Below are positions 25,703 through 35,137 of a stretch of 64,000 bases of DNA, piece after piece. The notes below the pieces were generated by a model. That model saw only the letters and a list, made by a program, of their open reading frames with translations, searched no databases and was not told where the DNA came from. The position numbers and the translations under genes are program-made. How positions within the stretch are numbered: the stretch's first letter is position 1; each line of letters begins with the position of its first letter. Source of the DNA: Pyrenopolyporus hunteri (taxonomy: Eukaryota > Ascomycota > Sordariomycetes > Xylariales > Hypoxylaceae); NCBI GenBank assembly GCA_902806595.1, contig CADCXC010000005.1, positions 1,426,001 through 1,490,000 of the forward strand, read 5' to 3'.

Positions 25703-26160
25703 AATTTTTTCTTTTTCAATCGCATTACGTTTCCCCCGACCTGCCCTACCTGTACGAACGGACCTGCCACAGCGATCATTTGGTCAATGTTTCCTTCGAG
25801 GTTCATATCACACTTAGAAACCGCACATAGTATATTATAAGAAAATTGGACGGTCGCCTTTAAAGGTTGCGATAGCTTTTGCTAATGGTAATTTGGGCGC
25901 GAATCCTGTATTACCTGGACTCTCTTTGAAGTAATAAGTTGTTGTAGACACGTAAATTTATTTCGCTAGTAAAATATTAGAGCTTAGGTGGTAAAGTTCC
26001 ATCTGTAAAATACCCCTAGCTTTTATTCGTTCTATAAAAATCCATCCCGGCGTAATATTCCGTTGTTCACGATAGGATAGGAAAATAGTTGTGTTGGTGT
26101 TGAACTGGGTAGCTGGCATTAGGTGACGCGGGGTAGGGGAAAAAGGGGGGGCATAGTTAG

Positions 26161-26346
26161 TCCCTAGGCCCTGGTTCCTGGGCCTTAGCGGCACTAAATA
26201 GGGGCGTAAACTCCCCTTTTAGGGGTCGAATGGGACCCTGAAAATGCCCGCCGGCATTTAACCGAAACTCTATTTCGACGGGAAACAATTTTCTATAAGT
26301 CGAAAAGGGGCTTCTGCTGGCTTTATACCATCAGAAGTCCCCTTTA
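26161..26346. repeat. Run of five short inverted repeats (stem-loops)
   Basis: Consecutive arms seen: AGGCCC/GGGCCT (26166-26185), CCCCT/AGGGG (26213-26225), AAATGCC/GGCATTT with a 4-nt loop (26242-26259), TTTCGAC/GTCGAAA (26273-26305), and a long imperfect stem starting AAAGGGG and ending CCCCTTT (26304-26345). An extra AGGGG at 26200 could compete for the second stem. The role is unknown. Confidence 0.6.
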
Positions 26347-27925
26347 ATTAACACTATAGACTATCTCGGTGATATCAATACGGTCATGGTATATAAAGCG
26401 TTGCTAAGTGGGTGGTAAATGTCAGTTTAACATATTTCTTATAAATATCCACCTCTAGCGATATATACAGCTATTCGAGTTCCCTGGCTCTAGACATAGC
26501 TGGGTTATAATATATCGACACTTTAGATACTTAATAGGCATCTAAGAACATCACCCAGAGTTTGAGGCCATATTATAATACGCGATAGCCACAGAAATAT
26601 GGAAATTATCGGTACAGATATCAACTAATCCATATTTGACGACTCGTGATTCCCCTCTTCTATGTGTTAGCCACTTATATGCTTCGTAGTGAATTATACC
26701 TGCTATCGGTATATTGTCAAATAGGTATCTAAGTAGGATGAGCCGGTCCAGAGCCTCGTATACCTCATACACCTCACATAGCACCTCTCGATTATTTAGG
26801 TAATTATGTTCGACAGGATGCGAAACTCTTCTTGGTCGAGGATTCAGTTGCGCCCGCCGGCTTTGGGATGAAATCAAACGCCCATAGGAATTCTCGGCGC
26901 AGGCGAATTGATAACTCAGTTACGGCACACATGACCTACAAGTCATCCGGGAATAATTGGGGTGGTTTCCTGCTTGCTCTGTTTGCTCTGCTTGCTACCA
27001 CCTTCTATATACTTCGGTGCCATCGTCAATAAACGCTTCAAAAACCACCCAACACACAGACCATATTAAGACAAGCTACGGTTAAAAGCTACGTACCCAT
27101 TTCATATAGACCTTCATGTAGGTAGCTTCTGGCATGGTTAAATGAGGGGCCCCGTGGGCTAATGGTAATCCACCTAGAGTACGTGAAGGGGTCATGTATT
27201 GATCCATACTGCTTGAGTTTGGATAGAATAGAATTGGCCGTGCCATGCTGGGTACCTCTCTACGGGAGTCCTGCTGACGGCTTCGGTTAGGTATCTTCAT
27301 GGCCTTAGCCTTACATATATATAGAATAGTTTTACCTAGATCTTGCCAACTCTTGGGCGAGTGTTATCTCGTGGCGCTTTCATTGAAGATGTAATTCTCT
27401 CGATCTATGAAAATTCCGGGTCACGGTATTTTTCGACCCAGCTCGTACCCGAACATATCTAGCTACACACGAATATTCGAGCTGCTAGAATTCTTGACCC
27501 AGGTCCCACCATGCCGTTTCTCTATCCTCGAATGGCCCGTTGGCTCTCAACTCCTCTCGGGGTCTCTCAACAACACTTTCCAAAGGCCGATCAAACCAAC
27601 TCCAACTTCATCAAACCATCAACTACACGTGCGGCTTCCTGTGTTCATCGTCGTGACCAACACCTCATCTCCAAACCGATCTCTACTGTTTACTCCCGTT
27701 TCGAGCTCGTGAACCTTTCGTGTAAGCATGGCTCTGCTATCTCATACAGTCCCTCTCTATTTTCCACGTCTTTCTCTCCTTTCTCTTCACCTCACGCGTG
27801 AGCATTGACTCAAGCTTATCGTCTCTAGTCTAGCGGCGCCTCCAAGCACCCACGGAACCGTTACAGCCTCGCCGCCTTACCGACGTTTCTTCTTTAAAAA
27901 CAAAATCAACTACAAAGACGCAAAG

Positions 27926-28407
27926 ATGGGAATCCGAATCAACAACTCGGGCCTATCTCGCGAGACCCGCATCCGCGCGGGTGTACTGATCGGAATCGGA
28001 GCTATCGGCGTCGCTCTACTCGCGATGATTATAGCGACGTGCCTCGCACTTCTCACACCATATGTGAAGAGAGGCCCTCGATACCGATTGATCGAGCTGG
28101 AATGCCGAGACGTAGAGGCAGGGACCACCAGGAGACGTAAGACACCTAGAGCTACGCGTTCACAGCTATTCTTTCAATTTCTCTCCCAATCTACCGACGA
28201 GCCCTTCGCTGACTGATTCGGGGCTGTTCTATAGGGAACAACAATGCCCGACCTATCCCACAAGCCCGCCCGCAAGTTCCTCCACCAGTCCCTCCTCAAG
28301 TACCTCCCGAGGTCCCCTCGCCCGCCCCTCCGCCCGTCATTCTACGGAACCCTCATCGGCACCCAGTATACCTGGGTCCTTCCCCTCCTTACAGACTCGG
28401 GGACTAA
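27926..28407 (+). CDS. Small single-pass membrane protein with proline-rich tail
   Basis: I do not recognise this gene. Two exons, 27926-28136 and 28235-28407, give 127 aa; the intron starts GTAAGA and ends CTATAG, 98 nt, phase kept. An ATG with a favourable AAGATGG context opens a short basic N-terminus (to about residue 17), one strongly hydrophobic helix rich in Gly/Ala/Ile/Leu (about 18-45) and a basic juxtamembrane stretch (YVKRGPRYR). After the splice the protein is a polyproline tail (QVPPPVPPQVPPEVPSPAP, about 82-100) ending YLGPSPPYRLGD. Both exons also read open without splicing, but only the spliced frame gives a coherent low-complexity tail. No signal peptide beyond the helix, so a type II or III single-pass protein is plausible. 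The upstream pyrimidine-rich leader supports transcription. Confidence 0.55.
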
Positions 28408-30121
28408 CTACGAGGCTTGGTTCCCGGGTAAGGATTGAGTGACCTGTACGAACGGGATCTCTTTAGCTTTTGGTAATATGGGCATATATCCCCTTATCCC
28501 ATTTACTATGTCTGTCTAGCCAAAAGGCCTTGGTTTTAGGTAAGTTGCGCAGCAAGACACATATCTCCGCATCGTAGTGTTGACTTTGTGATAGGAAGAT
28601 TGGGAAACTTGATAGGAAATGGCATGGTATATGGGAGGGATATCAGGGCGGTTATTCACAATTTCGCTATATTCACTACCTAATGTATATGCCTCAGAGA
28701 TTTTTAAGCTACCTATGTAATAAACATTTGGTGGTCTAAATGCTAAATGTTCTTCGCAGCATTTTCTAACGCGTTGATGACCTGTGTCCTGAAAGCCTAT
28801 TGCAGTTTCGTTTCCTCCTTCGAGCTATTATTTATGTCGAATCTATTTTGCAGACGCGTGAGCACTACCTGTTGATACTTCTCTCCCATCTTAGAAGCTA
28901 AGCGCTTCTCTGCGTTTCGATAAATTGCGGATCGCGCACTGTGACAAATCCAGACTTCTCAAGGCCCGTTGCCTACTGCCAGAGACCTGGTTGGGAGCGA
29001 CATGAGCTGCATGCTGGAAGAGACATTACATGGTATATAGAATGTGTGAAATATTTTCGGGAGGCCGGAAGGTTAAGCGCAAGGAGAGCTAGGAGAACTA
29101 AAGAAAGTAGAAAAGGCTTAAAGGATTGAAGATGGAGTTGAATAGAGAAATATAACGCGGAGTTCCGCGATAGAGTTTGGGTTTATGTATGAAGATTAAC
29201 TATTTCGAGTAAGACTACTCACACGGCGTAAATATCGTGGGTCTTACTAAATAGCTGCGTCGGCCGGCCCTGTCGCTCTGGATGCCGATAGACGTCGCGC
29301 ATAAGACACCTGTCCGACTGGTCCTGCGAGAAATACGTTTCTAATCGACTGAACTCATAGCCAGGGACCCATGGCTTAGAGAAGTTTATACGTTCCTCTG
29401 ATGTATGTTCAGACGTCGAGCCTCCCTCCGTCTATGTAGGGAAGAATAAAGTGTTCTCACTTCGGAAGCTCTTATAGGTACCCATTTAACGAGCTTCGAT
29501 TTCCCAATCCATTTCGCGACCTAACGTGGAGTTAGACGGGATGTCCCCGAGGCTATACGACATCATCTTATATTTCACGAAAGCTAAAATAAGGTGACTC
29601 GTCCGACTTAAGAATACCTCGTGTGTAAAAGACACGGAAAATCGCTTAATGTCGAGGTCACACTAATCATAGAATATAAACCGCTTAGACGATAAATAGC
29701 TGGAAACGGTTGTAGTAAAGTCATTTATCGGCTAGGGTGATAATGAGTAGAAAGCAGATAGAATTATATTCACTGCTTCTTACACAATACCCATTAAAGG
29801 CTTAACGGCTTATTCGTCTTCTAACCGATTGTCTTTTACTCTCGTTCTATGACTCCCATGTCATTAGTCAAGCTACCACATATCTTTAGCTCGACCTGTG
29901 TGTAGCGTATAAGTTTGGAATACCCCTTAAACTCGGATTAAATCCACGAATCAACTACTACTTCTACTTCACCTTACGCATATGAGATGGGTAACTTACA
30001 ATAACCGGTGAGAACTAGGATAATTTATTAATAATAATACCAAAACTCTATTCTTCTTTCAACTCGTAATTCGTCACGATGTTATGTAGCTTTTCGCGAA
30101 TGCTTAAAAGTATACTTTTAT
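28408..30121. other. Intergenic region, AT-leaning, no gene seen
   Basis: Short frames only. The frame at 28941-29129 lacks an ATG start and family resemblance. AT content rises toward 29600-30100, possibly an old degraded repeat. Confidence 0.4.
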
Positions 30122-31259
30122 CTATATGCCGGGTAATCCGACGACCGCTCTCAGCCCCGGTATCCACCGCGGGAGGATATAGATAGGGTAGATGGCCATA
30201 GCAGCCACTAATAGGCCGGTCAACTGTTACAGAGGAGTCGAGTCAGCAAATAAGCAAGCACGTTAAAAACAAAGAAACCATATGAAAGAAGAAACTAGAA
30301 AAGCCCTTACTAACCTTCTCAAACCACGTGTGGAAGTATATCGCCGTCATAAGCAACATCCACCCACACAGCGCCACAACCACCAGCGCGAACCTGCCCC
30401 CGAAGCCCAGCTCCCTCTCCCCCGCGACCTCGGCCGCGCCCCTCTCGGCCTCGACGCCCGCGCCCTTGACCGCCCCGTCCGGCATGACCACGCACCTCTC
30501 GTCGCGGCCCCCCGCGCGCCCCGCGCGGTACACCACCCACCCGACCTCCTGGAGCAGGAACACGCTGCCCAGGACCAGGAGGAAGACGTGTCCGCTGATG
30601 TCGTGGCCGCCGCTCCAGCGGCCGCCCGCCGCCTTGCACGCCGCCGCCGTGAAGACGTCCGCGGCGTCGGCGTCGCCCCCGGCGACCGCCTCGTGCGCGA
30701 CCTCGCACTTGCCGCCCGTGAAGCGGAAGCCCCTGTCGATGATCGCGGGGCCGAAGCACCACTGCGTGACCAGCACCCACCAGGTAGTCACCAGGGCCCA
30801 TCTCAGGGCCGCGGCCGTTCTTCTCCGGGCGCCGCCGGGATTTGTTGTTGTCGTGGTGGTGGCGGTAGCGAAGGACGGGTGGGACAGCAGGAAGGCGGCG
30901 AAGGCGGCGGAGATCCAGGCCCAGCCGCGCTTGACGAAGAAGATGTTGAAGACGTTGTCCTTGCGGGCGAAGTAGCTAGGCGCCAGGGCGGGCACGTGGG
31001 AGCGGCCCGTGGGGTCGTAGGGCGCCGCGCGGGTCTGCGGGCTGATGGCGGAGTAGACGGTGCCGAAGACGAGGAGGGTCGGGTACGCGAGCAGCACGAG
31101 GGTCTCGAGCGGTGTCGGTAAGTAGGGGGAGCTGCGCTTCGTAGAAGGAGACGGATACGCGGATCTACCCGCCGCGCCGTCGGCCTCGGTATCGGCGGCC
31201 ATGCTGGCTTGGGACCGTGATCTTAGTGAAGGGGTAGTAGCAGTAGTATTGTCGGTCAT
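30122..31259 (-). CDS. Scs3/FIT2 family ER acyl-CoA diphosphatase
   Basis: Endoplasmic reticulum membrane protein of the fat storage-inducing transmembrane (FIT) family, which in yeast (Scs3, Yft2) and animals acts in ER lipid balance and lipid droplet formation. Two exons, 31259-30315 and 30223-30122, give 348 aa; the intron starts GTTAGT and ends AACAG. Exon 2 continues the family sequence, EK joined to LTGLLVAAMAIYPIYILPRW; unspliced, the frame would end in a non-family tail. Six or so membrane helices are visible. Catalytic-type histidines of FIT2 are present: SGH (His224) and YFHTW (His310). Between them lies a fungal insertion rich in Gly/Ala/Glu (about 247-287). Exon 1 has extremely GC-rich wobble positions. 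Same strand as the GH55 gene upstream, but about 1.1 kb apart. Confidence 0.92.
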
Positions 31260-32356
31260 GGTAAATGTGAGGATGACATTGGGTGGGCGAAGGTTCCGAA
31301 AGTAGAGGTCTACTTTTACCCCGAGTAGGAAGAGAGGCGCGGATGGGAACTACAACTATTGAATTACGGGCGAAGACACAATGAACGGCCCAATATTCGA
31401 GAAAGGTGTTTGTTTGTTCCAGCGTATGGGCCGTTCGAGGAATTTCTGGATTTTCCTTGGTGAAAGTCACCGATGACGTTTAATGCGCGTCGAGCAACAA
31501 GACGTCGGCTGGCTTTCCCAATTCTTACTAGCGCCCACGATAACGCCCAGCCTAACGGGCCCCACAAAATGATATTCCAATGACCAATCCAAACGGATCC
31601 AGTATCACGAAAAAAACGTTACATACCTCTCAAGAGAATGGTTTTTTAAGACAGTTTCTCGTCATATTTACGCGCTATCTATCCTTATTGGTATTGCTGC
31701 TTTTGATATTACGGTGGGAAGAGCCTTTTATCTTTTAGAACCTACGGTTATCTACGTCCGCCGATTCCCGCTGTGGTACCTATAAGCCCGGTATGCAGGT
31801 ACCTAGAATGGCTAGCTGTATCGTCACTTAGGTGCCTATATGTATGATGTAGGTCGGGTATGCAGGTAGGTAGGTACCTAGGTACCTAGGTAGGTCCCCA
31901 TGAGTATGCGAAAATTCAGTTATAATAAAAGCAATACCTAATATTCATGCAATGCGGAACGTCTCAAGGTCTCATTGACCATCACTTTTCCCCCCTTGAT
32001 ATCTCGATGATCTCGGGGGTCATCAGTTGGTATCTCGAAATGGATCCTGTCTCCTATCTGAACTCCGATCATCCCTATGGACTATGAATATCCTTCCCTC
32101 CTTACCCCGATCGAAGTGAAAATTTAACTATTTAAATGCCACGAAGGGCCACAAGAGAAGCGAATATGTAAAATCAAGCGTCTTGCATAAGCTATCGTTA
32201 GAGGAATTTTTGCGAAGCCAACGGCAGCACCCTGCCCATTCACGGGTTCATCACGTGTGTTATTTTGGCCCCGCAACCGCCAGGAACAATGGTCGTCGTT
32301 TCCGTGGCAGTGCTCGTCGAATAAGTCCGGGTGGTGAGGCTCCCAGTGACCGCACC
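31260..32356. other. Intergenic region between FIT2 and GH55 genes
   Basis: Holds the promoter of the FIT2 gene and the 3' end of GH55. It carries the cleanest palindromic block of the window at 31865-31894, alternating GGTAGGTA and TACCTAGGTACC. No further gene. Confidence 0.5.
31865..31894. repeat. Palindromic TACCTAGGTACCTAGG repeat
   Basis: Perfectly self-complementary TAGGTACCTAGGTACCTA flanked by further AGGTAGG units. Similar shorter blocks recur in most intergenic stretches of this window (for example 11371-11425, 16757-16800, 21378-21415, 22177-22205, 40690-40706). Confidence 0.75.
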
Positions 32357-35137
32357 TCACGGCGCCTGGGAGCATGTTCCCACCGCTGTGACTGTTTGGG
32401 TAACCGTGATAATGACGGGGGAGTTATCGTCGCCAGCAGCACCACCGCCCGGTGTCCCAGTGGGGATGGGCAGTGTGGTCACAGGTTCCGCTACAGTCGT
32501 TTCGGTACCCGAATCTCCACCGGGTTGAACGTAGCCACCCGTCGGTGTGGATACTGGTGTAGCTGTGACCTGAGTTTCGCTGTTGGCGGACGAGGCGCTA
32601 CTCGAAGGACTGGACTCTGAGCTTGAGCTCGGACCGGAACCGGAACCGGAACCCGAGGTCGGGTTAGACGTCACGGTGGCAGATGTGGCAGTTCCGGAAG
32701 CCGACGCCGAAGTTGCTGTAGAAACTGTCGTTGACGATCCCTCACCAGGATTGCTTGGTTCTGGTTGGCCGCCGAATCCGGCACCCACCTCGAACTTAGC
32801 GATAGCGGCACAGAAATTGTTTCTGTTGTCCTTGTCGAGGGCAACCGACTTGCCATCGACGGTGATCATGTTCACAGAAGCCTTGGTGCTGACGCCGAAG
32901 AGATGGACTCCAGTAGAGTCCTCGATGCTGATTATATTGTCCTGGCAGTTCTGTTCATCCACGCACTTCTGGCCATAGTTGTCGAAGAAGCTATACAATC
33001 CAGCACCGTATACGTACACCGACGACGAGTTCGTGACGCGAAGGCCCCATGTCCGGGCGCAGGTTTTCGATGAGCCATCGCAAGACTTTTCGAAGTCTGG
33101 GTCGAAGAATCCTTCGAGAACTGTAGTACCGTCGGGAGCAGGAGGGTTACCCTGGAAGTAAGCAGTCTCAGTTTGGGCTATACCGATGAAGACATTTTGG
33201 GCGTTGGAGATCTGATAGTTGTACAAGATGCTGTGCTCTGAAGCGGTACCCCAGAACCAGACGGGTTTTTGAGACTCGACGAGCACACCGCGGCCATTGA
33301 AGATGTTAATCTGATTGTGATTATCAAGATCAAGCTCGTGGTCAGCAACCCAGAACCAGCAGTTCTCAATGTACGCCGAAGCTGTCTGCGTAAGATGAAG
33401 CATCATGAATGCGCCCATGCACTCGGGGTTGGCGGTTGTCGTGACATTTTCATTCTTGCTACACTTATCGGACTGCAGTTCAGTGCCGGCAGTGCCACCA
33501 ATTCGGAAGTGCACATCCCACATGCCAGCTGCGCCATTTTCCGAACCAGCCAAGTTCCACTGCATGAGAATAGCGCCTGGAAGAGCACCCTTCGTTTCGA
33601 TAATGAGGTCAGACATCTCGACTTCACCAATGTCGCCAGCTTCGCCAACCTGAAAGACGGGTGCAGGCTTGCTCTGGTCGGCGAACTTGTTACCGGTAGC
33701 CATGAGAAGAGGCCACATTTCACCGGTAATCTTGATATTCTTGGGAATCTTGACCGTGTCGGAGATCAGATACGCGCCGTGATCGAAATAAATAACGTCC
33801 CCCTCCTTGGCACTGTCGAAGATTTTCTGGATCGCTACGGTGTCATCCGTCTTGCCATCGCCCTTTGCCCCGGCCGTCTTCACGCTAACGAATTTGCTAG
33901 ACGGGATGGTCTCATACTGAGGCTTGATACGTGTGAAGATCTTACCATCCCCGTTTAGAAGAACATCAGGCTTGCGGATGCTCTCTTTAGCGGTCTGAAC
34001 AGCCTTGCCGCTGGTCCCTGTGTACTGACGACCCTGGGCAAATCCGACGATTTTCTGGTTCCCTTCGAGAATGGTGGTTTTATCTTTGGCGTACTTGATA
34101 GCAGTGGGCACAGCCTCGGTCATATCTACATTGTCCAAGATAAGTGTGTTGTTGGTATCCGGAAGATCGGGCTTGTAGAGAGTGCTGATGCCGACTTCTA
34201 CGTTCGAGATTTTACTGTCGACAAGGAGCAATGATCCGACTTTGATCGAGTCCAGGCTATCGCTTGTCATGTCGATACCGATCTTGCCGCCGTTGATCGT
34301 CACGTCCTGCATTAACCAGAGCCAGTTCCAAATCATGTGAATGGCTGTATTGCAGTTGTTGAAAGTCATGTTGCGAGAAGTGTACTGCTGGCTGCCAATG
34401 TCTGCCCCAATGCCTCCGCCGTTGAACGTGAGGTCAGCCATGAAACCACCGGATCCGTTCTCAATGTATAATCCCTTCTGCACATTCTGGTCGCTGGTGT
34501 CAGGCTTCATCTCGAAGACGATATTCTGCAGGCTAGTCGCTTGAGCCACTTGCCAGTGGATACCGGCACCCTTGTTAATCGGCATATCTCTGATGTCGAT
34601 AACGAAATTTCGGACCTGGCGGAAGAAGTTGTTCTGGTTGATATACCAATTCGTTGCCGGGTTGACGGTGTAATCATAAGGATTCGCATCAATGACGGCA
34701 ATACCATCAAAGTCTGCAGTTGCCTTAAGAGTCGGTACATCGTTTGCGTCGCCGACGAACTGGGTGTAGTAAGACTGGATAATCGGCTTGCTCACAAGGT
34801 AGACACCAGGGGGGAAGTACACAAGGGCGGGAGCGGTGGTTCGAGAATCGCAGTGCATGATGCATCGGTTCTGTCCATCTTGGACGGCCTTATTGATGGC
34901 ATCTGTGTCATCAGTCGCGCCGTCTCCCTTAGCACCATAGTCCTTGACGTTGCGGAAAACTTTGTAGTCAGGTTCTCCGAATGCCGCAACCCCTTGACGT
35001 TTGATATCAGCAACCCAATAACTAGAACTCGCGTCTCTCAGTTGTAGCTCGGCCTTTGCTGACGGGCTCGCCTCCGCAAGGCCGGAGAATAGGCGCAGAG
35101 CCAGGAAAGAAAACGAAAGGAACTTTGAAAGCCCCAT
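32357..35137 (-). CDS. Secreted exo-beta-1,3-glucanase, GH55
   Basis: Extracellular enzyme that cleaves beta-1,3-glucan, such as laminarin or fungal wall glucan, from the chain end. Single exon, 926 aa. A signal peptide is visible at the N-terminus (MGLSKFLSFSFLALRLFSG, cleavage near Ala23). Two tandem right-handed beta-helix (pectate-lyase-like) halves follow, each opened by the family motif: DYGAKGDGATDDT (about 66-78) and AGAKGDGKTDDT (about 422-433). The conserved stretch WFWGTASEHSILYNY (about 627-641) contains Glu634, a candidate catalytic acid by family resemblance. From about residue 790 the chain is a Ser/Thr/Pro/Gly-rich linker, probably O-glycosylated, ending in a short ITVTQTVTAVGTC segment rather than a clear carbohydrate-binding domain or GPI signal. 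Starts at a true ATG; no intron is needed. Confidence 0.93.
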   Translation of the reverse strand: MGLSKFLSFSFLALRLFSGLAEASPSAKAELQLRDASSSYWVADIKRQGVAAFGEPDYKVFRNVKDYGAKGDGATDDTDAINKAVQDGQNRCIMHCDSRTTAPALVYFPPGVYLVSKPIIQSYYTQFVGDANDVPTLKATADFDGIAVIDANPYDYTVNPATNWYINQNNFFRQVRNFVIDIRDMPINKGAGIHWQVAQATSLQNIVFEMKPDTSDQNVQKGLYIENGSGGFMADLTFNGGGIGADIGSQQYTSRNMTFNNCNTAIHMIWNWLWLMQDVTINGGKIGIDMTSDSLDSIKVGSLLLVDSKISNVEVGISTLYKPDLPDTNNTLILDNVDMTEAVPTAIKYAKDKTTILEGNQKIVGFAQGRQYTGTSGKAVQTAKESIRKPDVLLNGDGKIFTRIKPQYETIPSSKFVSVKTAGAKGDGKTDDTVAIQKIFDSAKEGDVIYFDHGAYLISDTVKIPKNIKITGEMWPLLMATGNKFADQSKPAPVFQVGEAGDIGEVEMSDLIIETKGALPGAILMQWNLAGSENGAAGMWDVHFRIGGTAGTELQSDKCSKNENVTTTANPECMGAFMMLHLTQTASAYIENCWFWVADHELDLDNHNQINIFNGRGVLVESQKPVWFWGTASEHSILYNYQISNAQNVFIGIAQTETAYFQGNPPAPDGTTVLEGFFDPDFEKSCDGSSKTCARTWGLRVTNSSSVYVYGAGLYSFFDNYGQKCVDEQNCQDNIISIEDSTGVHLFGVSTKASVNMITVDGKSVALDKDNRNNFCAAIAKFEVGAGFGGQPEPSNPGEGSSTTVSTATSASASGTATSATVTSNPTSGSGSGSGPSSSSESSPSSSASSANSETQVTATPVSTPTGGYVQPGGDSGTETTVAEPVTTLPIPTGTPGGGAAGDDNSPVIITVTQTVTAVGTCSQAP

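Larger units (their letters stand above)
24156..27925. other. Gene-poor region with relics and stem-loops
   Basis: No intact gene found. It contains a tRNA-like relic (25587-25702), a cluster of hairpins (26161-26346) and minus-strand open stretches at 25259-25534, 25958-26194 and 26551-26877 that read like fragments of a protein but match nothing I recognise. The right end (27400-27920) is pyrimidine-rich and probably the leader of the small gene that follows. Confidence 0.45.

Noticed and set aside
30282..31121. 279-aa plus-strand frame and other frames across the FIT2 gene
   Set aside because: GC-driven shadows of the FIT2 exon, which has the conserved SGH and YFHTW motifs on the minus strand.
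32124..32375. Extension of the GH55 gene by an intron into a frame near its 3' end
   Set aside because: The GH55 frame ends at a natural stop after a Ser/Thr-rich tail; the downstream frame is not similar to any GH55 C-terminus.
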